Assembly (NCBI GenBank): GCA_019637815.1
Contig: JAHBUZ010000002.1
Span: 124,001 to 188,000 of the forward strand
DNA length: 64,000 nt
DNA from: Chloroflexota bacterium
Lineage (GTDB): Bacteria; Chloroflexota; Limnocylindria; Limnocylindrales; CSP1-4
Reading direction: 5' to 3'
In this document: in pieces, positions 24,600-33,020 of the stretch
Position numbering within the stretch: the stretch's first letter is position 1
Layout: the number at the start of each line of letters is the position of its first letter
Made by a program: the position numbers and the translations under genes
Notes under the pieces: generated by a model
The model's database searches: none
Told to the model about the DNA's origin: nothing
What the model saw: only the letters and a program-made list of their open reading frames with translations

Positions 24600-25859
24600 T
24601 CAGCGGCGGGCGTCCAGGTTCGCCCACAGCGCCCGGATCCCGACGGTCCAGGGCGGCAGCGATTCGGTGGCCCCCACCTCGTTGGTGAGTGCCCCCAGGA
24701 GTGGGTTGGTGATCCGGACCCGGTCACCGACGTGATGCGTGAACCCGCTCCCGGGGTCTCCCCGGTCGGCGGTCGGCACGAACATCGTGCCGAGGAACAG
24801 GGCCAGCCCGTCCGGATACTGGTGTGTCCGGCCCATCGCCTGGGCGACCAGCGCCCGCGGATCCCGACTGATCCGGGCCAGCCGGTTGCGTCCACTGGTG
24901 CGGAAGCCATCGCGCCCCTCGACGGTCAGTTCGACATCGGTGGCCATGAGGTCGTCCAGGGTGAACGACGGCTCGAACAGCCGGATGGCCGGGCCGATGG
25001 ACGAGCTCGCGTTGTTGTCCTTGGCCGTCGGCAGGAGGAGTGCGCTGCGGCCCTCGATGTCGCGGAGGTTGACGTCGTTGCCCAGGGTCGCACCCACGAT
25101 GCGACCCGATGGGTCGACCGCCAGCACCACCTCCGGCTCGGGGTTGTTCCATGCCGAGTCGCTCCGGACACCGACCCGGTCGCCATGGCCGACCGAGGCG
25201 AGCACGGGCGCCTTCGTGAAGATCTCGGCGTCGGGTCCGATGCCCACCTCCAGGTACTGCGACCACAGGCCCGCGGCGATCAGCTCGGCCTTGAGCGCTG
25301 ATGCGGCCGAGCTTCCGGGCACGATCGTTCCCAGGTCCGCACCGATGGACCCAGCCAGACGATCACGCAGGGCGCGGGCCCGGGACGCGTCGCCTCGAGC
25401 GCCCTCCTCGATCACGCGCTCGAGGAGACTCTCCGCGAACGTCACGCCGCATGCCCGGACGACGGCCAGGTCGAATGGTGCAAGGAACGCGGGTCGTTCC
25501 GGCGAACGGACCGCGGCCGGCGAGCCGGCAAGGACCTCGGCCAGGTCGGCCACGCGACGCAGATCGGTCCGGCGGACCAGGTCCGGCAGGTCGGCGCGGT
25601 CCAGCAGGTCGGCCATGGTCGGACCGAACGGCAGGAGGTCGAAGACGCCATCCCTGCGGATGGTCACCGGTGTCGGACCGCCGACCCCGGCCAGACATCG
25701 GTCGGCGGGGAGCGTGATGCGCGCCACCAGGGCGCCATCCAGCGGGCCACCGGGCGATCCCCAGACCTCGAGATCCGCGGCCGTGTCCGATCCTGACTCG
25801 CCGGCCACACCAGGTACGAGGCCTGCGGTCAGGTCCGTGGTCATCGCGGGGTCGGTCAT
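24600..25859 (-). CDS. xylX: 2-keto-3-deoxy-sugar-acid dehydratase, XylX type (FAH superfamily)
   Basis: 419 residues. The C-terminal FAH fold is very close to Caulobacter XylX as I remember it: LWSQYLEVGIGPDAEIFTK, WNNPEPEVVL (metal-binding acids), ATLGNDVNLRDIEGRSALLL, KDNNAS and HQYPDGLALFLGTMF. XylX converts 2-keto-3-deoxy-xylonate (or arabinonate) to ketoglutarate semialdehyde. The N-terminal third (to about 160) also follows XylX (GVTFAESLLERVIEEGARGD). It is the last gene of a minus-strand group that begins with the IlvD-type dehydratase at 29602. ATG 25859 is favoured; GTG 25880 is an alternative. Confidence 0.88.
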   Translation of the reverse strand: MTDPAMTTDLTAGLVPGVAGESGSDTAADLEVWGSPGGPLDGALVARITLPADRCLAGVGGPTPVTIRRDGVFDLLPFGPTMADLLDRADLPDLVRRTDLRRVADLAEVLAGSPAAVRSPERPAFLAPFDLAVVRACGVTFAESLLERVIEEGARGDASRARALRDRLAGSIGADLGTIVPGSSAASALKAELIAAGLWSQYLEVGIGPDAEIFTKAPVLASVGHGDRVGVRSDSAWNNPEPEVVLAVDPSGRIVGATLGNDVNLRDIEGRSALLLPTAKDNNASSSIGPAIRLFEPSFTLDDLMATDVELTVEGRDGFRTSGRNRLARISRDPRALVAQAMGRTHQYPDGLALFLGTMFVPTADRGDPGSGFTHHVGDRVRITNPLLGALTNEVGATESLPPWTVGIRALWANLDARR

Positions 25860-25928
25860 CGGGTCACCACCGTGTCGCACGAGGGGTCACGATCGGGCGC
25901 ACGACGTCCGCCCGATCGTCCCGCAAGC

Positions 25929-26585
25929 CTAGAGCACTCGGTGGCGGGCGAACGCGTCCCGAAGCAGGGAGCCAGCACGGAGCTCGTCGCGCATCGTGTC
26001 CTCGGTATCGTGCTTCTCGAACGCCAGGCGGAGCACCTCGGCAGCGTGCGCCTCCGGCACGATGACCACGCCGTCGATATCGCCGAACACGAGGTCGCCG
26101 TTGCGCACCTCGACACCACCCATCGTGACGGACGTGATGTCCGGCACCACCTCGACGCGACCCAGCGAATCGAGCGGACTGTAGCCACGCCCGAACACCG
26201 GAAAGCGCATCGCCGTGATCCGGTCCGTATCCCGGATGTTGCCGTCCACCAGCGTGCCCCGCGCGCCACGAGCGCGCGCAGCCGTGGAGAACAGCTCGCC
26301 CCACAGGCCACAGCCAGGATCGTTGCCGACGGTCGCCACCACGAGGTCATCCGGGCCCAGGGCATCGAGCGCCTCGATCTGGCGCGCGTACGGGCTGATC
26401 GGCTGCCAGCCCGTCCCTTGCGAGTGGATGATGCGGGCGTTGCCGCACAAGGTCGCCCCGCTCCAGGCAGGCCGCAGGCCGGGCTCGACGACTCGGCCGA
26501 CGAGGCCGAGGCGATCGCAGGCGTCGGAGAGCAGCCCGCTATAGAGCTGTGCCGCGGCGCGGTCGAGGATATCGGTGGCGATCAT
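25929..26585 (-). CDS. RraA-like / HMG-aldolase family protein
   Basis: 218 residues of the RraA fold: SDACDRLG, DDLVVATVGNDPGCGLWGELFSTAA, the DGNIRDTDRI motif (with the Arg-Asp pair used by 4-hydroxy-4-methyl-2-oxoglutarate/oxaloacetate aldolases) and GDLVFGDIDGVVIVPEA. Catabolic members cleave or decarboxylate 2-oxo-diacids with a divalent metal; RNase-E regulation is unlikely in this setting. It is coupled to the enolase-superfamily gene by ATGA. It is well placed to act on a keto-acid made by that enzyme, but the substrate is not known. Confidence 0.85.
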   Translation of the reverse strand: MIATDILDRAAAQLYSGLLSDACDRLGLVGRVVEPGLRPAWSGATLCGNARIIHSQGTGWQPISPYARQIEALDALGPDDLVVATVGNDPGCGLWGELFSTAARARGARGTLVDGNIRDTDRITAMRFPVFGRGYSPLDSLGRVEVVPDITSVTMGGVEVRNGDLVFGDIDGVVIVPEAHAAEVLRLAFEKHDTEDTMRDELRAGSLLRDAFARHRVL

Positions 26586-27826
26586 CGGCGCTCCTCGAAG
26601 TGATATCGATGGTCCGCCCGATAGGGATAGGCGGCCTCGAGCTCCGGTGTCAGGCGCAGACCCAGACCGGGTGCCGTCGGCGGCAGCACCCGCCCCTGCT
26701 CGACTCGCAGCGGTTCCACCATGAGCTCGGAGATGAGGGGGTTGGGCTGGCTCGGGAACTCCAGCCAGCCGCACGCGGGGGTCGCGAACCCGGCGTGGTA
26801 GTTGGCAAGGACGGTGCCGGCGCTGCCCCACGCGTGGACCGCGACACCGACCTTGGCCCGTGCCGCCATCGCGCCCGCCCGGACCACCGGCAGGAGCCCA
26901 CCGAGCCACGACGCGTCGGGCTGGAGGATATCCACGGCTCCCCGGTCCAGGAACGCCTGGACCTCCTCTGGTGATGTGCAGCTCTCACCGCCCGCGATGG
27001 GGATGTCGAGGGCGGCCCGGCAGGCCGCGTACCCATCGACGTCCCATGCGGCACAGGGTTCCTCGTACCACAGGAGGCCCAGGTCCTCGAGTGCCTTGCC
27101 GGCCGCGATGGCCTGCGTCGCGCTCCAGGGATTGGGGTTCGTTCCCTGGACGGCGTCCACCGCGAGCCGGACGTCGGGCCCGAGCGCGTCGATCATGAAC
27201 TGGGCCTTGGCGCGATCGGCCTCGGGTGAGACACCGGTCCGGATCTTCATGGCCAGATAGCCGGCATCGCGCACCGACGTCGCCTCTGCACGCATGCCGG
27301 CCGCGTCCGCTTCCATGCCACCGCTCGCGTAGCGCGGCAGCGAGTCGTGGCAGGGTCCCCCGAGCAGCTCCACGACCGGCTTGCCGACGAGCTTCCCGCA
27401 CACGTCCCAGAGCGCCGCCTCGATGGCCGACAGCGTCGCGATGGCGATACCGTTGCGACCCCAGTACAGCATCCGGGAGCGACACTCGTGCCACAGCCGC
27501 TCGATGTTGCTGGGGTCCTGGCCGATGAGGCCCGCTGCGTGGTACTCGACGATGGCGCGGACCACGTCGGGCGCGAACACCCCGGCGTAGGTCTCACCCA
27601 CGCCCGTGACGCCCGTGTCCGTCGTGATCTCCACGAGCCCCGCCGTGATCCCGGGCAGTCGGCCGCCGGACCAGCCCTGGACGTGCTCGGGCGGGTACGT
27701 GTAGCTGAGGAACACCGGTCGCACTGCCACGATGCGTGTCCCACGGGCGTCCGACACGACACCCACGTCGGAGAACGGCTGGATCGTCACGCTCGGGACC
27801 CCTGCTGTCCGGGGTGGCCCCTCCAC
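26582..27826 (-). CDS. enolase-superfamily sugar-acid dehydratase (mandelate racemase subgroup)
   Basis: 414 residues. The order of catalytic residues is that of the mandelate racemase subgroup: MKIRTG (Lys), LAVDAVQG (metal Asp), WYEEP (metal Glu), AGGESC (metal Glu), LQPDASWLGG (Asp of the dyad) and VHAWGS (His of the dyad). The His-Asp dyad and KxR fit acid-sugar dehydratases or racemases rather than muconate lactonising enzymes. GTG 27826 is the first start; GTG 27790 with an AGGGG site is another. An AT-rich element lies just upstream. It gives the island a second kind of sugar-acid dehydratase beside the IlvD type. Confidence 0.88.
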   Translation of the reverse strand: MEGPPRTAGVPSVTIQPFSDVGVVSDARGTRIVAVRPVFLSYTYPPEHVQGWSGGRLPGITAGLVEITTDTGVTGVGETYAGVFAPDVVRAIVEYHAAGLIGQDPSNIERLWHECRSRMLYWGRNGIAIATLSAIEAALWDVCGKLVGKPVVELLGGPCHDSLPRYASGGMEADAAGMRAEATSVRDAGYLAMKIRTGVSPEADRAKAQFMIDALGPDVRLAVDAVQGTNPNPWSATQAIAAGKALEDLGLLWYEEPCAAWDVDGYAACRAALDIPIAGGESCTSPEEVQAFLDRGAVDILQPDASWLGGLLPVVRAGAMAARAKVGVAVHAWGSAGTVLANYHAGFATPACGWLEFPSQPNPLISELMVEPLRVEQGRVLPPTAPGLGLRLTPELEAAYPYRADHRYHFEERR

Positions 27827-27832
27827 CCACTA

Positions 27833-27848
27833 CTCATATCATGCTACG
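27833..27848. promoter_or_regulatory. degenerate TATCAT element before the enolase-superfamily gene
   Basis: The stretch around CATATCATGCTACGA is AT-rich and contains TATCAT, the core of the island palindromes, but its symmetry is poor. It sits in the 45-base gap between the IlvD-type gene and the enolase-superfamily start. Confidence 0.3.
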
Positions 27849-27871
27849 AAACGACGGTTCGCGTCAGGCAG

Positions 27872-29602
27872 TCACCCATGGGTCCTGCCCGCTCCCAGCG
27901 GCGGCGACCACCCGACCAGGAAGTCCAGGTCGCAGCCACGGTCCGCCTGCATGACCGTCCGCTCGTAGAGCGAGCGGTACCCGCGTGTGCTCGACGGTGG
28001 CCGAGGCACCCAGGCGTCACGACGTGCCGCGAGCTCGTCATCGCTCACCAGGAGGTCGAGCCGCCGAGCGGCGGTGTCGAGGCGGATGCGATCGCCGGTC
28101 CGGACGAACGCCAGCGGCCCACCGATGGCCGCCTCGGGTGCGATGTGCAGGACGACGGTCCCGAAACCCGTCCCGCTCATGCGCGCATCGCTGATGCGCA
28201 CCATGTCCGTGACGCCCTCACGCAGCAGCCGGGCAGGGATCGGCAGATGACCGGTCTCGGGCATCCCGGGGGCCCCCACGGGCCCTCCGTTCTGGAGGAC
28301 GAGGATGTCATCCCGCGTGATGTCGAGCGCGGGGTCATCGATGGTGTCGTGGAGCTCCTCCACGCTCCGGAACACGACCGCGCGACCCTCGTGCTGGAGC
28401 AGCGCCTCCGTGGCCGCCGAGCGCTTGAGGACCGCGCCGTCGGGACACAGGTTCCCTCGCAGGACCACGAGGCTCCCGCCATCCCGGAGTGGCCGTTCCC
28501 GGGTGCGGATCACGCGTGGGTCGCGGATGGTGGCGCCCTCGAGCGACTCCCCCAGCGTCGGGCCCGTCACGGTGGGTACCTCGAGATGGAGCAGGTCCCG
28601 GACCTGGTCAAGGATCGCCGGCAGGCCACCCGCGTAGAACAGGTCCTCCATGAGGTACGCGCCGGACGGCTTGACGTTCGCCAGCAGGGGCGTCGTGGCG
28701 GACAGGTCATCGAACAGATCGAGTGGCACGTCCACGCCCACCCGACCGGCGATGGCGATGAGATGGATGACGGCGTTGGTCGAACCACCGATCGCATGGA
28801 GCGCCCGGATGGCATTCTCGAACGCGTGGCGGGTCAGGATGTCGGACGGTCGGACGCCCGCAGCGACCAGGTCGACCGCCTGTACCCCGGCCCGCTCCGC
28901 CACCTGGCGTCGACGCGCGTCGACCGCGGGGATCGCCGCACTCCCGCCGGGTGCGATGCCCAGTGCCTCGGCCATGCAGGCCATCGTGGAGGCCGTTCCC
29001 ATCGGCGAGCAATGGCCCACGCTCCGGCACATGCCCAGCTCGACCTGCCGCCAGTCGTCGTCGTCGATACGCCCGGCACGCAGCTCGTCATGGAGTCGCC
29101 AGCAATCCGTGCACGCGCCGATCTGCTCGTCCCGCCACCGGCCGTTGAGCATCGGACCGCCGGTGACCATGATGGACGGGATGTCGACGCTCGCGGCGCC
29201 CATGAGGGCCGCGGGGATCGTCTTGTCACAGCCCGCGAGGAGCACCACGCCATCGAGCGGGTTGGCCCGGATGAGCTCCTCCACGGCCATCGCCATCAGG
29301 TTGCGGTAGAGCATGGTGGTCGGCTTCATGACCGGCTCACCGAGCGAGATGACCGGGACCTCCACCGGGAACCCACCCGCCCGCAGGACGCCGCGCTTCA
29401 CGTGCTCGGCGAGCTCCCGCAGGTGCGCGTTGCACCCCACGACCTCGCTCCAGCTGTCGATGATGCCGATCACCGGTCGGCCGGTGAAGCTCTCCTCCGG
29501 GAACCCCTGCATCCGGAACGTCGATCGATGGCCCAGGCCGTCCAGGTCCCCGGCCTCGAACCATTCCCGGCTGCGCGACTGGCTACGACTCGACTCGGTC
29601 AA
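27872..29602 (-). CDS. IlvD/EDD family sugar-acid dehydratase (arabinonate/xylonate dehydratase type)
   Basis: 576 residues. The three cluster-ligand cysteines occur at 57 (SWSEVVGCNAH), 125 (LLAGCDKTIP) and 198 (VGHCSPMGTAST), matching the [2Fe-2S] L-arabinonate dehydratase of Rhizobium as I recall it. HAIGGSTNAVIHL is the sugar-acid binding motif. It should dehydrate a pentonate or hexonate to a 2-keto-3-deoxy acid, the first step before the XylX-type enzyme. The start is TTG 29602, well supported by GGAGGTGG five bases upstream. A TATCATACGATA element lies in the promoter region. Confidence 0.9.
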   Translation of the reverse strand: MTESSRSQSRSREWFEAGDLDGLGHRSTFRMQGFPEESFTGRPVIGIIDSWSEVVGCNAHLRELAEHVKRGVLRAGGFPVEVPVISLGEPVMKPTTMLYRNLMAMAVEELIRANPLDGVVLLAGCDKTIPAALMGAASVDIPSIMVTGGPMLNGRWRDEQIGACTDCWRLHDELRAGRIDDDDWRQVELGMCRSVGHCSPMGTASTMACMAEALGIAPGGSAAIPAVDARRRQVAERAGVQAVDLVAAGVRPSDILTRHAFENAIRALHAIGGSTNAVIHLIAIAGRVGVDVPLDLFDDLSATTPLLANVKPSGAYLMEDLFYAGGLPAILDQVRDLLHLEVPTVTGPTLGESLEGATIRDPRVIRTRERPLRDGGSLVVLRGNLCPDGAVLKRSAATEALLQHEGRAVVFRSVEELHDTIDDPALDITRDDILVLQNGGPVGAPGMPETGHLPIPARLLREGVTDMVRISDARMSGTGFGTVVLHIAPEAAIGGPLAFVRTGDRIRLDTAARRLDLLVSDDELAARRDAWVPRPPSSTRGYRSLYERTVMQADRGCDLDFLVGWSPPLGAGRTHG

Positions 29603-29618
29603 CGATCCACCTCCGATT

Positions 29619-29630
29619 TATCGTATGATA
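29619..29630. promoter_or_regulatory. TATC-GTAT-GATA palindrome, probable operator
   Basis: Read on the minus strand it is TATCATACGATA and shares ten bases with the site at 22994-23003. It lies just upstream of the ribosome binding site of the IlvD-type gene, where a repressor would block transcription. Confidence 0.55.
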
Positions 29631-29749
29631 GTGTGACATAGCGAGGCGATGCATGACGGAGCTCGATCCGCTCTCGGGCGTGGTCCACGTTGCCCTGGTC
29701 CGGTGCTCGGCATGACGCCGGTCATGTAGCGACCAGCTCCTGGAACCGG

Positions 29750-29914
29750 ACCATCCAGGTCGTCCTCTCGGCGTTCGTCACGGCGCAGATCATCAACCTG
29801 CCGTCGCTGTTCATGGGTGCCGTCGTCGCGATCGTGCCCATCCTCGTGCTGTTCCTCTTCCTCCAGCGGTACCTGGTGGAAGGCTTCAAGCGGTCGGGGA
29901 TCAGCGGCACCTGA
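29750..29914 (+). pseudogene. remnant of a sugar ABC transporter permease (MalG-type C-terminus)
   Basis: About 55 codons up to a TGA encode the typical last segment of carbohydrate ABC permeases: TIQVVLSAFVTAQIINLPSL, then GAVVAIVPILVLFLFLQRYL and VEGF. The rest of the permease (about 220 residues) and any partner genes are missing. Upstream lies only a 20-codon ORF (29653-29715) without recognisable content. The 368-base gap 29603-29970 therefore holds the promoter of the IlvD-type gene and a deletion scar of a lost sugar transporter. No start codon with a ribosome binding site was found for the remnant. Confidence 0.7.
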
Positions 29915-29970
29915 CGTCGGTCGCGACCGGGCCCTCTCGGGACCCGGCTGGTGCGTCCGTGCCGGTCGTG

Positions 29971-30399
29971 TCAGTCGTCGCTGCGACCGGTCGCCCGCTC
30001 GATGAGCGCGCGGAAGTCGGCGCGGGGTGGCGCGAAGATGTCGAGCGCGACGCAGCCGGATTCGAAGGTGCGGCCCGAGTGCGGCACGTTGGGCGGGATC
30101 ACGTAGACGTCACCCTGGCGCATCCGGCGGGTGACACCGCCCACCGTCAGCTCCATCTCGCCTTCGATGATGGTGCCCGCCTGCTCCTCGGGGTGATGGT
30201 GGTTCGGCAGCTCACGATGGGGCTCGAAGTGGACCCAGTTCATGAGCAGGCTCCGACCCCAGACCGGCTGGAAGCCGACCCCTTCACCCAGGTCATGGAT
30301 GGGGAAGTCGCTCCGAGGCCCGATATAGGGCTCGAAGTCATCCGACGTCTCCGCGGTCGGATCGAGCCGGAAGTAATCCTGTCGGACCTCGTCGCTCAT
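29971..30399 (-). CDS. single-domain cupin protein
   Basis: 142 residues with one cupin barrel. Motif 1 is NHHHPEEQAGTIIEGEMEL, with three His and the Glu that bind metal; motif 2 is GDVYVIPPNVPHSG. The complete ligand set suggests an active metal enzyme or a sugar-acid isomerase or sensor rather than a storage-type cupin. Of two consecutive ATGs, the second (30399) has the better spacing to AGGAGG. It is in line with the FAH and Gfo/Idh genes on the minus strand. The substrate is unknown. Confidence 0.85.
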   Translation of the reverse strand: MSDEVRQDYFRLDPTAETSDDFEPYIGPRSDFPIHDLGEGVGFQPVWGRSLLMNWVHFEPHRELPNHHHPEEQAGTIIEGEMELTVGGVTRRMRQGDVYVIPPNVPHSGRTFESGCVALDIFAPPRADFRALIERATGRSDD

Positions 30400-30455
30400 C
30401 ATGCGCCTCCTGTGTCAGCTCGATCCCGTTGGTCGGATCGTTCGCCTGATGGTCG

Positions 30456-31271
30456 TCAGCCGTTCGTCACCCCGACCGCCGTCTCCGCGACCACGGGATT
30501 GCGCAGGGTGCCCAGCCCCTCGATCGAGACGGCCACCTCGTCCCCCGGCCGGAGATAGCGTTCGGGCGTCCGGGCGCTCCCGACGCCGGGCGGCGTGCCC
30601 GTGACGATGAGATCACCCGGCTCGAGGGTCATCGTGCGACTGAGGATGCTCACGAGCTCCGCCACCGGCCAGATCATGCGTGACGTGCTCGAGTCCTGGA
30701 GCCGCTCACCGCTCACGTCACACCACAGCCGCAGTGCCTGCGGGTCACCCACCTCATCCGCGGTCACGAGCCACGGGCCGCAGGGCAGGAACGTGTCGAT
30801 GGCCTTGCCACGCGTCCACTGCGCGTTGCTCGTCTGGAGGTCGCGCGCGCTCACGTCGTTGCCGCACATGTACCCCGCGACGTGCGCCAGCGCCGCATCG
30901 GGCGTGACATGCTTCGCGCGCTTGCCCATGACCGCGATGAGCTCGACCTCGTAGTCCGCCTTGCTGGTCGCGGCCGGGATGACGATCGGCTCGCCGTCCC
31001 CGATGACCGAGTTCGCGAACTTGGCGAACACGGGCGGCTCGGCGGGCGCCTGGGCGCCGGTCTCGGTGATGTGGTCGATGTAGTTGAGACCGATGCACAC
31101 GATCTTGCCCGGGCGAGGGACCGGGGCGCGCAGTCGCACATCGCCCGGGGTGATGGCCGGACCATCCTGGGCAGGGGCGCCATCGAGGTACGCCAGGATG
31201 TCCTGGCCCATCGGGACCAGCAGATCGCCCTCGATGCGTCCGAAGCCGCCGTCGAATGACACGAGTCGCAC
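30456..31271 (-). CDS. FAH-family hydrolase/dehydratase
   Basis: 271 residues of the short FAH family: GKIVCIGLNYIDHITETG, the metal-binding acids in KADYEVELIAVMG, GYMCGNDVSARDLQ, and the C-terminal EPGDLIVTGTPPGVG. Members act as 2-keto-3-deoxy-L-fuconate/acylpyruvate-type hydrolases or decarboxylases. It is more like ureidoglycolate-lyase-type FAH proteins than XylX, so it probably handles a different keto-acid. GTG 31271 has GGAGGA six bases upstream. It lies 29 bases after the Gfo/Idh gene, in one transcription unit with it. Confidence 0.87.
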   Translation of the reverse strand: MRLVSFDGGFGRIEGDLLVPMGQDILAYLDGAPAQDGPAITPGDVRLRAPVPRPGKIVCIGLNYIDHITETGAQAPAEPPVFAKFANSVIGDGEPIVIPAATSKADYEVELIAVMGKRAKHVTPDAALAHVAGYMCGNDVSARDLQTSNAQWTRGKAIDTFLPCGPWLVTADEVGDPQALRLWCDVSGERLQDSSTSRMIWPVAELVSILSRTMTLEPGDLIVTGTPPGVGSARTPERYLRPGDEVAVSIEGLGTLRNPVVAETAVGVTNG

Positions 31272-31300
31272 AGATGTCCTCCGTCGGGTCCTCGCCCGAT

Positions 31301-32272
31301 CTAGCTGGTCTCGGCCGACGCCGGTCGGTCGTCGGTGGGCAGTCCCGCGGCGAGGAGCACGCGGTCGAGCAGGTCCTGGGTCCGGGCCGCATCCCGCGCG
31401 TCGGTCTCCGGACGCTCGCGACCGGTCACGCAGGCGATGAAGTGGCGCGCCTGTGGCCCGAAGCCGAGTGACTCGGTGACCTGAGCCCAACCCATGGCGC
31501 GCGGGCGCATCTCGATGACGCGGGTCTCCCCATCCCGGCTCACCTCGACCCGGTCCGGTGCCACGACCCGAGCGGTGGCGCCACCGGCGACGGCCGTCAG
31601 GCGCTCCTCCCACTCCCCAGCCCCATACGCGGCGGTGACGGTGGCGGCGCCGCCTGTCTCGTAGCGCAGGAGGACCGCGATGCCATCCTCCTCGTAGGGG
31701 TCCGCAGCGGCTGCCAGGGCCGCGAGGTCGGTGACCTCACCACCGAACCAGCGCACGAGATCCACCATATGGATGGCGTTCTCCAGTGACATGCGGTAGA
31801 AGTGATCCGGCCGGTGCTTCTGGGCGATGAGGAATAGGGGAGCGTGCCCGGCGATCGTGTCCCGGGCGATGCGATAGACCTCGGCGAATCGACGATTGAA
31901 GCCGACCTGGAGGAGGTGGCCTCCGTCGTGTGCGGCATCCGCGAGCCGCCACGCCTCCTCGGACGTGGATGCGAGTGGCTTCTCACAGAACACCGGCAAG
32001 CGGGCGGCAAGGCCGCGTTCCACGAACGGGACGTGCGAGCCCTTGGGAGTGAGCACGTACAGGGCATCGAGCCGCGCGTCGCCGATCATGGCGTCCGCGT
32101 CGGGATAGACCCGCTCGATGCCCCAGCGGCGCGCGGTCATCTCCGCCTCCGCGGGCGGATCGGTCACGACCCCGGCGAGCACCACGTCCGGCATCGCGGA
32201 CAGCGCGGGCAGATGCCCGACACGCGCCACGTTGCCCGCACCTACGAGTCCCACCCGCACACGATCCATCAC
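31301..32272 (-). CDS. Gfo/Idh/MocA family oxidoreductase
   Basis: 323 residues. The Rossmann start VGLVGAGNVARVGHLPAL binds NAD(P); FCEKPLAS holds the catalytic Lys; the C-terminal domain has NAIHMVDLVRWFGG. Family enzymes oxidise sugars, inositols or sugar acids at a hydroxyl group. Two ATGs (32272 and 32269) are adjacent and the NTF2-like gene's stop overlaps them. The place in a sugar-acid island suggests oxidation of a sugar or lactone feeding the dehydratases. Confidence 0.88.
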   Translation of the reverse strand: MMDRVRVGLVGAGNVARVGHLPALSAMPDVVLAGVVTDPPAEAEMTARRWGIERVYPDADAMIGDARLDALYVLTPKGSHVPFVERGLAARLPVFCEKPLASTSEEAWRLADAAHDGGHLLQVGFNRRFAEVYRIARDTIAGHAPLFLIAQKHRPDHFYRMSLENAIHMVDLVRWFGGEVTDLAALAAAADPYEEDGIAVLLRYETGGAATVTAAYGAGEWEERLTAVAGGATARVVAPDRVEVSRDGETRVIEMRPRAMGWAQVTESLGFGPQARHFIACVTGRERPETDARDAARTQDLLDRVLLAAGLPTDDRPASAETS

Positions 32273-32751
32273 GCCGCCCCTCGTCTCCGGAGCGGACGGC
32301 CCGGTACCTCCGGCGGTCGCGTCGCGTAGGCCCGCTCGGCATACGGGAAGTCCCCGTACTCATGGACCGTGGCGCTGGCCGGCGCCGCATACGCGGCGCG
32401 GATCTCCGTCATCAGGCCGGCAGTGTCGAACCGGCAGATCTCGATACCTCGCAGGTACCCCTCCTGCTCGGGCTTCCAGTGCGTCCACTCGATGGCCACC
32501 TCGCGTGCCTCGACATCGATGACGAGGTGGTCGATGGTCCAGCGTGAATCGAGGCGTCCGACCACGTCCGCCCAGCCCCGCCCGATCGCCTCGGCGCTCC
32601 CGAACGTGCCCTGGGGTGCCCCGGCCGGGAAGTAGTGGCGCGCATCCGGCGTGAAGCACGCCGCGATGGCACCGACATCACCGCGGTTGCATGCGTCGTA
32701 GTAGGCGTGGACCAGGCGCTCGAGATCGCCGCGACCGAGGGATCGGCTCAT
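32269..32751 (-). CDS. SnoaL/NTF2-like protein
   Basis: About 160 residues with an NTF2-like cone fold: LVHAYYDACNRGDVGAIAACF, PDARHYFPAGAPQGTF, and a middle strand VAIEWTHW. Such proteins are small hydrolases, isomerases or binding proteins. A longer start (ATG 32820) lies inside the AT-rich operator at 32815-32829, so ATG 32751 is preferred, although its ribosome binding site is weak. It begins the minus-strand group that runs through the Gfo/Idh, FAH and cupin genes. Confidence 0.75.
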   Translation of the reverse strand: MSRSLGRGDLERLVHAYYDACNRGDVGAIAACFTPDARHYFPAGAPQGTFGSAEAIGRGWADVVGRLDSRWTIDHLVIDVEAREVAIEWTHWKPEQEGYLRGIEICRFDTAGLMTEIRAAYAAPASATVHEYGDFPYAERAYATRPPEVPGRPLRRRGAA

Positions 32752-32814
32752 CGGTCGATCGTCCGCGGCCGACAGCCACGCGACCGGACGTCGGGGGTGC
32801 TCATCGAACCATTC

Positions 32815-32829
32815 TATCATCGTAGGATA
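32815..32829. promoter_or_regulatory. TATC-N7-GATA inverted repeat, probable operator
   Basis: TATCATCGTAGGATA forms TATC/GATA half-sites around seven bases. It is the only AT-rich stretch between the NTF2-like gene and the GntR gene and carries the TATCAT core of the island sites. Bases 32830-32980 hold nothing else that I recognise. Confidence 0.45.
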
Positions 32830-32980
32830 TGAGGAGTCGACCACTCCGCAGGTCCCGCGACGGATCGCCCACGGCGTCGCACGTGCTGGTCGAGCGGCTC
32901 GACACAGCCGCATCGAGCGAGATGGTGGAGTACCTCCGGACCGGATCCCGGTCTCACGGGTCGAGCGAGACGAGGGCCAC

Positions 32981-33020
32981 GGCATGCCGCCTCGGGCCCA
33001 GGCATGCCGTCTCGGGCCTA
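32981..33020. repeat. 20-bp tandem duplication at the 3' end of the GntR gene
   Basis: 32981-33000 and 33001-33020 are identical at 18 of 20 bases (GGCATGCCGCCTCGGGCCCA type). The second copy contains the stop codon of the GntR gene. It may be a small replication slip, or a hairpin-forming 3' element, since GGCATGCC is itself palindromic. Confidence 0.75.

Noticed and set aside
25929..26585. RraA-like gene as a regulator of ribonuclease E
   Set aside because: It keeps the aldolase Arg-Asp motif and is coupled to a sugar-acid dehydratase, so a catabolic role is more likely.
27347..29641. A 764-codon plus-strand frame
   Set aside because: Antisense of the IlvD-type and enolase-superfamily genes; no motif, and composition dominated by Arg, His, Asp and Gly.
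29653..29715. 20-codon ORF MTELDPLSGVVHVALV... as a gene
   Set aside because: No ribosome binding site, no family, and it lies in a deletion scar; it may be the start of a lost gene.
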